Shown piece by piece: positions 35,033 through 43,322 of a stretch of 64,000 nt of DNA. The position numbers and the translations under genes are program-made. Numbering within the stretch: the stretch's first letter is position 1; each line of letters starts with the position of its first letter. Source of the stretch: G963665085 sp963665085 (GTDB taxonomy: Bacteria > Bacteroidota > Bacteroidia > Bacteroidales > JAAAOM01); contig CAXXXS010000001.1 of assembly GCA_963665085.2 (NCBI GenBank), positions 930,001-994,000 of the forward strand, read 5' to 3'. The notes under the pieces were generated by a model. It did not search any database. It was given only the letters and a program-made list of their open reading frames with translations, and had not been told where the DNA came from.

Positions 35033-35995
35033 ATGAACATTACTGAGTTAGTTGAAAGTTCGGGTTGGAAAAAATTCATGGCGAAGCTGTATGGAATGGG
35101 TGCAGCAGTCGTAATCGTTGGTGCATTATTTAAAATCATGCACTGGCCAGGAGCATCACTTATGTTAATTGTAGGTTTAAGCGTTGAAGCTTTAATATTC
35201 TTCTTTTCAGCATTTGAACCATTGCATGAGGAATTAGACTGGACACTGGTATATCCTGAGCTTGCAGGGATGACTGACCCAAATGAAATTGATAGTTTTA
35301 AAAGTCACGAAATAAAAGAAACCGGGCATAGCAAACCTGAAAAATTAGTTTCAAATAACAATGCTAATATAGGTGCAATGTCTTCTTTTAGCAATTTGCC
35401 AGAATTAGACGGCGAAACTATGTCAAAAATTGGTGATGGTTTAACAAAATTATCATCTACGGTCTCAAATCTTTCTGATATTTCAGATGCTTCAATTGCT
35501 ACAAAAGAATACTTCCAAAATGTAAAAATTGCATCTGATTCAGTTAAAGAATTAACAGACACATACAGTAGTTCCAATGAAAGTCTAAAAGAATCTGTCG
35601 GAGTATTAAATACTTCATACCAAAATTCAGCAAATGTTATGCATAAAACAGGAGATGCAATCTCCGATGCATATCAAAGACTTGCCAATGCACTTGTAAA
35701 TGAGCATGAAAATATAACAAGGAACAGTAAAAACTACGAAGGAAGCTTAGAATCTTTAAATAAAAACCTTTCAGCATTAAATACTGTCTACGAACTTCAA
35801 CTTCAAAGTACAAATGAACATCTTAAAGAAACCAATTCTTTATACAAAGGTTTGGATGAAATGACTAAAAATTTAAAAGAATCAGTTGAAGAGACACTGC
35901 ATTTTAAAAATGAAATGGGTAAGCTAGGCAATAATATAGCTGCGTTAAATGATGTTTACGGCAATATGTTATCTGCAGTAAACTCAGCTAAATAA
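35033..35995 (+). CDS. gldL: Gliding motility / type IX secretion motor protein GldL (PorL)
   Basis: Inner-membrane proton-channel part of the GldL-GldM motor. The 320 residues have two transmembrane helices: one around residues 20-35 (GMGAAVVIVGALFKIMHWPG) and one around 42-61. Each helix carries conserved motifs, and glutamates 52 (GLSVEALIFF) and 62 match the buried or boundary acidic residues linked to proton flow. The rest is a long, coiled-coil-prone cytoplasmic tail rich in Ser, Asn and Leu. It is 35 bases before gldM. Confidence 0.94.
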   Translation: MNITELVESSGWKKFMAKLYGMGAAVVIVGALFKIMHWPGASLMLIVGLSVEALIFFFSAFEPLHEELDWTLVYPELAGMTDPNEIDSFKSHEIKETGHSKPEKLVSNNNANIGAMSSFSNLPELDGETMSKIGDGLTKLSSTVSNLSDISDASIATKEYFQNVKIASDSVKELTDTYSSSNESLKESVGVLNTSYQNSANVMHKTGDAISDAYQRLANALVNEHENITRNSKNYEGSLESLNKNLSALNTVYELQLQSTNEHLKETNSLYKGLDEMTKNLKESVEETLHFKNEMGKLGNNIAALNDVYGNMLSAVNSAK

Positions 35996-36030
35996 AAAAT
36001 CATAAATCACAACAGAGCAGTTAGAGTAAT

Positions 36031-37653
36031 ATGGGTCACGGTAAAGAAACACCTCGGCAAAAAATGATAGGTATGATGTACCTGGTACTTACAGCACTTC
36101 TTGCAATGAATGTGCAGAAGGAAGTACTAAATGCCTTCATAAACGTTGACGAAGGTCTACATAAAACAATAGGAACTTTTAATGGTAGAAATGAAGTAAT
36201 CTACGATGACTTTCTTGAAAAAGCAGAACTTAATCCCAGCAAAGTTGCCCCCATAAAGGATGTAGCCCTAGAAATAAGAGAAAAAGCAGATCATCTATTT
36301 GAAATGATACAGGAGATGAAAATTGAAATTGTTAACACTTCAGAAGGAGAGGGAAACCCTGCAATTGATGAAGATAACAATGTTCAAATTAGCTTAATAA
36401 ATGGAAAGGATAATATGAACATCCCTGCAGAAATAATGATAACCAAAGGCCGTGGCCTTGAACTCAAAAAAGAAATTGAAGAGTTCAGAGAATGGTTAAT
36501 TGAGGATGTTGTAGATGAAGAAAAAAATAAGGAATTAGTAGAATCAATACATCATAGTCTTCATACAGAAGATCATAAAGCAGAAGATGGGCAAACACAC
36601 CCTTGGGAATCAGCAAACTTTGAGCATCTCCCTCTGGCTGGTGTAGTTGCTATTATGTCTGGCATTCAAACGGATATTAGGAATGTTGAATCAGAAGTAA
36701 TTTCATTTCTCCATAAACAAATAGACGCTGGATCTATAAAATTTACAGGTCTTGATGCTACAGTAATTCCTAATTCAAATTACATACTTAAAGGAGGACA
36801 GTATAAAGCAGAAATTTCTTTAGCTGCATTTGATACAACACAAGAACCTAAAATTTATATTGGTAAGATTGATTCTACTTTGGACGAAGAAACAGGAATA
36901 TATACCTATTCCGTACCGAATCCGATAGATTCTGTTAAAGTAAAACAAGGTAAGGGAATATATACACGGCCAGCCAATTCAGTTGGTAACAGTTCTTATG
37001 AAGGTATAATCGTACTTCCAACATTAGATGGTGTTCCAATTGTACGTAAATTTAAACACACATACCAGGTTTCCGAAGGAAGTTATAGCGTTAACCCTTT
37101 GAAAATGAATGTTTTTTATACTGGCGTTGATAATCCTGTAGATATTCTTGTTGCTGGAGTTCCAATAGAAAATGTTAATGCAACAATAACAAATGGAATG
37201 ATACGAAAACAACCTGATGGTTCTTGGATCGTACGCCCCAAGAATGTTGGAAATGCATTTGTTGAAGTATTTGCAGAAATTGAAGGAAAAAAACAATCTC
37301 AGGGATTTAAAGAATTTAGAGTAAAATCTGTACCAGATCCGGTTGCAAAAGTAAATAACCAAAAAGGAGGAGCAATAAATAAACAGGTGTTGTTAGCCCA
37401 ATTTGGTGTAGCAGCAGAAATGGAAAACTTTGATTTCGAATTGGAATATAAAGTAACACAATTCACAGTTTCTGCAGTAATCAAAGGATTTAACCAAGAA
37501 GAGCCTGTTAAAGGAAATAGGTTCTCAGAAAAACAGAAACAATTAATAAACAATTTAAGCAGAGGCGATAAAGTATACATCGAAGATGTAAAAGCAGTTG
37601 GACCAGACGGAGTAGAACGGCCTTTGAATCAATTAATTTTTAAATTAAATTAA
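36031..37653 (+). CDS. gldM: Gliding motility / type IX secretion motor protein GldM (PorM)
   Basis: Periplasm-spanning shaft of the type IX motor. The 540 residues begin with a short cytoplasmic start and one transmembrane helix (KMIGMMYLVLTALLAMNVQ, about residues 11-29). A helical first periplasmic domain and several beta domains follow. It passes energy from the inner-membrane GldL ring to the GldK/GldN ring. It is 17 bases before gldN, so the set is co-transcribed. Confidence 0.95.
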   Translation: MGHGKETPRQKMIGMMYLVLTALLAMNVQKEVLNAFINVDEGLHKTIGTFNGRNEVIYDDFLEKAELNPSKVAPIKDVALEIREKADHLFEMIQEMKIEIVNTSEGEGNPAIDEDNNVQISLINGKDNMNIPAEIMITKGRGLELKKEIEEFREWLIEDVVDEEKNKELVESIHHSLHTEDHKAEDGQTHPWESANFEHLPLAGVVAIMSGIQTDIRNVESEVISFLHKQIDAGSIKFTGLDATVIPNSNYILKGGQYKAEISLAAFDTTQEPKIYIGKIDSTLDEETGIYTYSVPNPIDSVKVKQGKGIYTRPANSVGNSSYEGIIVLPTLDGVPIVRKFKHTYQVSEGSYSVNPLKMNVFYTGVDNPVDILVAGVPIENVNATITNGMIRKQPDGSWIVRPKNVGNAFVEVFAEIEGKKQSQGFKEFRVKSVPDPVAKVNNQKGGAINKQVLLAQFGVAAEMENFDFELEYKVTQFTVSAVIKGFNQEEPVKGNRFSEKQKQLINNLSRGDKVYIEDVKAVGPDGVERPLNQLIFKLN

Positions 37654-37670
37654 CCTTAAAAATACTAAAA

Positions 37671-38534
37671 ATGAAACGATTAGTAGTTATCTTGTTAGGT
37701 TTGCTTATTCTTGTTCCTTTTACAAGTAATGTTAAGGCACAAGATTTAAAAGAAGAGGTTTATACCAAAGAACACATACCATACAAAAAACCAGTTCCTT
37801 ATCCTTATATTAGGGAAGCAGACGTAATGTGGTCAAAAACATTATGGCGTATTATTGATTTAAGAGAAAAACAAAATCTTCCATTGTACTATCCAAAGGT
37901 ACCGATAGGAAAAAGAATGAGTCTAATTGACTTATTATTATGGGGTATCGACAATGAAGGATTAACGGCATATTCAACTTCTGATCCTTACAATGAATTT
38001 GCTGTTCAGATGACAAAAGATGAAGTTGATTTTAGTATGGATGCTGGTGTTGATACAATTAAAGTTTTAGATCCAAACACAAATGAATTAATTCCTCAAA
38101 TAATTCAAAAAGAACGTAAATCTGAACAAGTCAAACAAATTCTTGTAAAAGAAAAATGGTTCTTTGACAAACAACATTCAACAATGCAGGTTCGTATTGT
38201 AGGACTTTGTCCAATTAGAATCTACAACCGAGAAGATGAAAATGGAATGCCTACAGAACAAATATTGAAATCTAAAACATTCTGGGTTTATTATCCAGAA
38301 GCAAGGCCACTTTTGGCGCGTCATGAAATATATAACAGATATAACGATGCCCAGAGAATTTCTTTCGAAGACTTTTTCTGGCAAAGAAGATTTAACAGTT
38401 ACATTTATGCTGAATCTAACGTATATAGTAATCGTTTAATACAAGATTATAATGTAGGATTAGAAACATTAATGGAAGCTGACAGAATTAAAAACTGGTT
38501 GTTCGAAACTGAACATGACCTTTGGGAATATTAA
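37671..38534 (+). CDS. gldN: Gliding motility / type IX secretion protein GldN (PorN)
   Basis: Periplasmic partner of GldK in the ring that meets GldM. The 287 residues have a signal peptide cleaved after about residue 24 (SNVKAQD) and the family segments ADVMWSKTLWRIIDLREKQN and PLYYPKVPIGKRMSLIDLL, then VRIVGLCPIRIY and AESNVYSNRLIQDY. It is the last gene of the operon; the terminator begins about 25 bases after its stop. Confidence 0.95.
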   Translation: MKRLVVILLGLLILVPFTSNVKAQDLKEEVYTKEHIPYKKPVPYPYIREADVMWSKTLWRIIDLREKQNLPLYYPKVPIGKRMSLIDLLLWGIDNEGLTAYSTSDPYNEFAVQMTKDEVDFSMDAGVDTIKVLDPNTNELIPQIIQKERKSEQVKQILVKEKWFFDKQHSTMQVRIVGLCPIRIYNREDENGMPTEQILKSKTFWVYYPEARPLLARHEIYNRYNDAQRISFEDFFWQRRFNSYIYAESNVYSNRLIQDYNVGLETLMEADRIKNWLFETEHDLWEY

Positions 38535-38559
38535 GGAAGCATAACAAGATAATTATAAA

Positions 38560-38590
38560 AAAACCTCAATGCTCTGGCATTGAGGTTTTT
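38560..38590. terminator. Bidirectional terminator between gldN and manC
   Basis: CCTCAATGC and GCATTGAGG form a perfect stem around a four-base loop (TCTG), extended by A-T pairs with A-runs on the left and T-runs on the right. It can therefore terminate in both directions. It lies between the convergent gldN and manC genes. Confidence 0.9.
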
Positions 38591-38614
38591 TTATAATCAA
38601 ATTTATACTATAGA

Positions 38615-39709
38615 CTAAATATAGTTATCACCCATTTTAATTTTTACATCATTTACAAACTGTTTTATTCGTTGCTCATCCTCTTTTTTACATACAAGTA
38701 ATATATTATCAGATTCAACAACTAACATATCTTCCAGCCCCTGTAAAATCACAAGCTTTTCTTTCGGAACATTTACCAGACAATTTTTTAAATCATAAGA
38801 CAAAACATTATCTCCTGTAATTGTATTCATTTCATTATCTTTAGATAACTTCTCATGCAATGAGCCCCAGGTTCCCAAATCAGACCATCCAAAATCTGAA
38901 CATAACACATGAACATTATCTGCTTTCTCCATAACCCCATAATCAATAGAAATACTTTTACAATTTGTATATACTTGATTAATAAATTCATCTTCTTCTG
39001 GAGTATTGTATTTGCCCATGCCTTCTAGAAAAACATTATTCACTTCTGGTAAATATTGGTCAAAAGCATTTACTATTGAACTTAAGGACCAAATAAAAAT
39101 GCCAGAATTCCAATAGAAATCCCCACTTTCAAAAAATACTTTAGCAAGTTCTAAATCAGGTTTCTCAGTAAAGGTTTTAACTTTTCGTAAACTCTCATTC
39201 ACTTTTATTGGTTCATTACTTCCATTAACCTGAATATACCCATATCCTGTCTCAGGTCTGGAAGGTTTTATTCCAAGGGTAAGTAAAGCTTCATTTTCTG
39301 AAACAAAATCCAATCCTTTTTTTATAACATTTAAAAATTCTTCTTCTTTTGTTATTAAGTGATCGGATGGGGCAACAACTATCCTTGCATCTGGATTAGC
39401 AGTCTTTATTTTAAAATTAGCATACGCAATACAAGGTGCTGTGTTTCTTCTTAAAGGCTCATACAATATCTGTTCTGGTTTTAACCCAGGTAATTGCTCA
39501 TTTACAATATCCTTATATTCTTCATTGGTAACAATGAGCATGTTTTCTTTTGGGATAATGGTTTGGAACCTTTCAAAAGTAAGTTGAATTAGAGTTTTTC
39601 CCAAACCGAGGACATCTAAAAATTGTTTTGGTTTTTCTGTTCTGCTAAGTGGCCAAAATCTGCTTCCAACGCCGCCTGCCATGATAACACAGTAATTGTT
39701 TTTATCCAT
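38615..39709 (-). CDS. manC: Mannose-1-phosphate guanylyltransferase
   Basis: Makes GDP-mannose for capsule, glycans and lipopolysaccharide. The 364 residues have the nucleotidyltransferase signature CVIMAGGVGSRFWPLSRTEK and PKQFLDVLG, then IVAPSDHLI, ETGYGYIQV, VKTFTEKPD, and FYWNSGIFIWSLSS. Compared with the longer bifunctional enzymes it lacks the C-terminal cupin isomerase domain, so it should act only as a guanylyltransferase. Confidence 0.95.
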   Translation of the reverse strand: MDKNNYCVIMAGGVGSRFWPLSRTEKPKQFLDVLGLGKTLIQLTFERFQTIIPKENMLIVTNEEYKDIVNEQLPGLKPEQILYEPLRRNTAPCIAYANFKIKTANPDARIVVAPSDHLITKEEEFLNVIKKGLDFVSENEALLTLGIKPSRPETGYGYIQVNGSNEPIKVNESLRKVKTFTEKPDLELAKVFFESGDFYWNSGIFIWSLSSIVNAFDQYLPEVNNVFLEGMGKYNTPEEDEFINQVYTNCKSISIDYGVMEKADNVHVLCSDFGWSDLGTWGSLHEKLSKDNEMNTITGDNVLSYDLKNCLVNVPKEKLVILQGLEDMLVVESDNILLVCKKEDEQRIKQFVNDVKIKMGDNYI

Positions 39710-39842
39710 ATTTAATATAATTTATATTGGAATTAAATTTACTAAATATTAACTATGGGAAAAAACCGATTTTTATAAAATGCCCTTCTATTTGTATAAA
39801 AGTAGTTATCGCTTCTCTTAATGTAAAAAATATATAAATATT

Positions 39843-40085
39843 TTAATCTACATCTTCAAAATCAACATATTCACCTTTACCTTCGAAATGCTTTTTGCCG
39901 TTCTCTTTATTATAATTTATTGTTACATCTCCTTCATTTCTATTTGATTTGTAACTATTATCCTGAAACTGCCCTTTATTTTTTTCTATATAACCCTTTA
40001 CCAGAAAAGGCAAAATATATCTATTGAAAAATCGAATTATATAATATACAATTACGATAATTAATATTGTTCGTAAAACACCCAT
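39843..40085 (-). CDS. DUF4834-family small membrane protein
   Basis: The 80 residues have one N-terminal transmembrane helix (LRTILIIVIVYYIIRFFNRYI, about residues 4-24). A short polar tail ends in a conserved-looking KGEYVDFEDVD. This matches the DUF4834 pattern, a family of unknown function in Bacteroidota. Nothing in the sequence shows an activity. It stands between manC and the envelope cluster. Confidence 0.75.
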   Translation of the reverse strand: MGVLRTILIIVIVYYIIRFFNRYILPFLVKGYIEKNKGQFQDNSYKSNRNEGDVTINYNKENGKKHFEGKGEYVDFEDVD

Positions 40086-40199
40086 ATCGGAATTTTCCTT
40101 TTAGAAAGTTAGATGGCGAAGTTATAAAAAGGTTAGAAATAAAGAAAATATAGTTCCTCTACAAAAAAATAATAATTAACCCAGCTGTATAAAAAACAA

Positions 40200-41639
40200 C
40201 TATTCCAACATAGGTTTATCTTTTAGGAGCTTCTTCTGACGATTGGTACCAAATACAAGATTAAAACCTAACTTAACATTAAAATTTTTAAGTGTATGAG
40301 GAATTGGATAATTATAATTCACTTCACGAGCCCAAAAAATTGGAATATTATCAAAGATTAGATACATGTTCATAGGTCCGATTGTAGAACCTAATGCAAA
40401 TCCTAAGTTATCGTACGAATAGTTTTGAATTGAATACGATATTGATGTAGCCAATATTTTAGAAGGATAAACATTTGCTGAAAAAGTAATTTGATTAATA
40501 AATCTACTTTTATACAACTGTGTACGAGTAACAATACCTAATGACGATTTTTTAGATAAATGATAATTTAATCCCAGATACAATTTTGTGCTTAATAAAG
40601 ATGTATAAGGATTAAAAGAAGGATTATAATCAAATTCATTTATTAACGTATCAACAAAGTTATCCATAAAACCATCATTACCAATTGAATCCAGATTTAT
40701 ACCTGTAAACTCGTAGTTTGAACTTTGTTTTAAATTATATACATCATTTGACCACCTGATATAGCCTAAATCTACCAAACTGGCTGAGAGTGTTACTTCA
40801 TCAATAGGATGAAAAACAGCCCCAAAATCAAAGCCTAAACCAAAATTTCTGAATGCAGCACTTACATAATCCGAAACAGAAAGATCGTCTGTATTAAAAT
40901 CCGCATTTTCAAAATCAAATTTTCCTTCTTCATTAAGTTTTAAATTTGAAAAAGGAAGTGAAGCATTAATGGTTAAATCAGATTCAATATTCCAACTATC
41001 TAGTGAAGTTGCCAACTCCATATTTTTATTGTTTGTGGTAATATTTGCCTGGCCAAATAATAATTTTCCCCTGGCACCAAGACTAAGCATTTCGGAGTAT
41101 TTCCATGACACACCCAATCCCCATTCCATATATGCATTTACATTTAATCCCAGCTGACTTAAATCAAATACATCACCATCTTCATTTCCTTCTAATAACA
41201 ACATTAGGAAATCGCCAGGGATAATTAAACTTGAAGAAACTTTTTCCCTGACATCAATAGAAAAAAATAAATTATTTGCACGAAATCCTATTGATGCTAT
41301 ATCTGTACTTACTTCTGTAGAGAGTATATTTCTCTTATGAATCTTATTTTTAAAAAGATCTTCATCTGCATTTGGATGTAAAAATGTTATTGTTGAATCT
41401 AACCCACTGTCGTACCAAACAGCATCCCTAAAACTAAATGGCAAACTAAAATTAACATTTAAAGGAGAAACCCCTGGCAATCCAAGATAAAGACCTGCGT
41501 TTGGTTGATATGCCGGATTCATAAGATTTTTCTGGGGAACAACTCCTCCCATATGATACATTGTCCCACTAAACTGCGCAAAATTGTTTGATACAAATGC
41601 TATAAGAATAATCCCTACTATTACAAACCTTTTCATCAA
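40200..41639 (-). CDS. DUF5723-family outer membrane beta-barrel protein
   Basis: The 479 residues start with a signal peptide (MMKRFVIVG...NNFAQ, cleavage near residue 21). The family opening is MGGVVPQKNLMNPAYQPN, followed by a long series of alternating strands ending in LGFNLVFGTNRQKKL. The family belongs to outer-membrane barrels of unknown role. It is the last gene of a three-gene run on the minus strand (46076 to 40200), 33 bases after the lipoprotein gene, so I infer a shared outer-membrane job. Confidence 0.75.
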   Translation of the reverse strand: MMKRFVIVGIILIAFVSNNFAQFSGTMYHMGGVVPQKNLMNPAYQPNAGLYLGLPGVSPLNVNFSLPFSFRDAVWYDSGLDSTITFLHPNADEDLFKNKIHKRNILSTEVSTDIASIGFRANNLFFSIDVREKVSSSLIIPGDFLMLLLEGNEDGDVFDLSQLGLNVNAYMEWGLGVSWKYSEMLSLGARGKLLFGQANITTNNKNMELATSLDSWNIESDLTINASLPFSNLKLNEEGKFDFENADFNTDDLSVSDYVSAAFRNFGLGFDFGAVFHPIDEVTLSASLVDLGYIRWSNDVYNLKQSSNYEFTGINLDSIGNDGFMDNFVDTLINEFDYNPSFNPYTSLLSTKLYLGLNYHLSKKSSLGIVTRTQLYKSRFINQITFSANVYPSKILATSISYSIQNYSYDNLGFALGSTIGPMNMYLIFDNIPIFWAREVNYNYPIPHTLKNFNVKLGFNLVFGTNRQKKLLKDKPMLE

Positions 41640-41672
41640 TCAATGTTTTGTTTTAATTTTCAATAACGCGAA

Positions 41673-43301
41673 CTACTCTCCACCTGTAACAATAGTCGCT
41701 TTTGCTTCCAATGAAAAATCAAATTTGATAGTATAATCTTTCAATATTTTAACTGTACTGGCCCCTTCTGTTGAACTAATAGATGCCTGAAGAATAATAT
41801 TATCTGCTTCGTTAATGAGGTTATTGACTTGATCGTCTGTTAATGAAATAAAGCCAGAATACGGTTGAACCTGATCAATTATTGTTATTCCGTTTTCATC
41901 AACTGGTGCGGCAATAATAAGTCCCTGTTCTCCAGGAGTACTGAGCTTAACGGTATCTATTACAGAATTGGTTTCATAGTCGTATGCCAACAAAACGACA
42001 TCAAAATTAATTGGGAATTGATTTTCGATATTATAATACAAATTAGCGTAATCAACTTCATCAAAATTCATATTGCCCAATTCTATTTCAAGGGTGTCTG
42101 TAAAAACCAAATCGGCACGGAACTCAAGGGGTACCTCGATTACCAAATCTACATTCAACTCACTATCTTTAAGGATAAAATTAGGGTCTCCATTATCTCC
42201 TGCTCCATTACTTATAGCAGCAACATATATATCAAAAGTTGATGCAGGAGGAAATGTAAGTAGAGAATCAATATTTGGAATTTCATCTCTGCTAAAAATA
42301 ACTTCTCCTGAGGCTTCCGGATTTAAATAATCTGTTGATGAACTTACTTCTAAGTTTTCCGGAGCAATATTAACTTTTGTCCCATCATCAAACGTTGCAA
42401 GAATATTTAAATCAATATCAAAAGGGACACCCAGAGAATTATTATATTCGAGAGATAACTTTGGATTTGTAACAGAAAATGTCCCTTTCAAATTCTCAAA
42501 ATCTTCTAAAGGAGACTCAAATATGGTATCATAAATTTCTTCATGGATACCCATAAATCCAAAAATACCTTTATAATCATTTAAATCATTAAATGTAAAA
42601 TCAACAACAACTTCGTCACCACCTGAAATTCCTTCTCCCGTCTGTGTCCATAAAATAAGCTCAAAATCAAAAATTATATAATTCTGTTCCCCTGAGTTTA
42701 TTAATACCAATTTATTATTATCAATTGAACAATCCTTAGAAGATGTATAATTTCCAGAAGCATTACTGATTTGAATTATTTCAGAAAAATACTGACCTGA
42801 TTGGTTCATAATGTTTCTGGATGTGATATTCAAAACGCCAGTATGCCTAAAAGAAGAGTTTATATCGATGGTAAGTGTGCCGGTATTTAGAACAAAACTA
42901 TCGAGCCTCATACCGTCTTCCAATACAAAAGTAAAAGTGTCACTCTGGACAAGTCTTACTTGTGTGGGCATTAAATCGGCAGGAATGTCCCCACTGGATT
43001 TAATTTTAAAATCAACAGATTTTTGCTCTGGAATATTTCCAAAATCTGAAACCCCAAAACTAAACAAAGAATCTTTTCTGTACGAATATACTATTGTACT
43101 TCCTACCGTGTCTAAATCAGAACTATCACTAAATTCATATAAATTCTCAATAGACAAATTCCCATTTGCTAATGGTGCTGCAATACTTGGAGAATATTCA
43201 ATGTTGCCCGAGAAATTCTCGAAATCATAACTGTCCTTAAAACACGAGGCCAGCAATATCAATGATAGAATAAAAACCCAATTTCTTTTAACGTACATCA
43301 C
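41673..43301 (-). CDS. Lipoprotein of unknown function
   Basis: The 542 residues begin with a lipoprotein signal (VFILSLILLASCFKDS, Cys20). The mature part is beta-rich, acidic and serine-rich, without a domain I recognise. It probably consists of several Ig-like or jelly-roll domains (for example the FDFELILWTQTGEG and YNIENQFPINFDVVL strands). There is no sorting domain at the C-terminus. It sits between a membrane-anchored propeller protein and a DUF5723 barrel. The lipid anchor and neighbours suggest it works on the periplasmic face or the surface of the outer membrane. Confidence 0.7.
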   Translation of the reverse strand: MMYVKRNWVFILSLILLASCFKDSYDFENFSGNIEYSPSIAAPLANGNLSIENLYEFSDSSDLDTVGSTIVYSYRKDSLFSFGVSDFGNIPEQKSVDFKIKSSGDIPADLMPTQVRLVQSDTFTFVLEDGMRLDSFVLNTGTLTIDINSSFRHTGVLNITSRNIMNQSGQYFSEIIQISNASGNYTSSKDCSIDNNKLVLINSGEQNYIIFDFELILWTQTGEGISGGDEVVVDFTFNDLNDYKGIFGFMGIHEEIYDTIFESPLEDFENLKGTFSVTNPKLSLEYNNSLGVPFDIDLNILATFDDGTKVNIAPENLEVSSSTDYLNPEASGEVIFSRDEIPNIDSLLTFPPASTFDIYVAAISNGAGDNGDPNFILKDSELNVDLVIEVPLEFRADLVFTDTLEIELGNMNFDEVDYANLYYNIENQFPINFDVVLLAYDYETNSVIDTVKLSTPGEQGLIIAAPVDENGITIIDQVQPYSGFISLTDDQVNNLINEADNIILQASISSTEGASTVKILKDYTIKFDFSLEAKATIVTGGE

Positions 43302-43322
43302 AGAAAAATTAAAAATTTTCTT

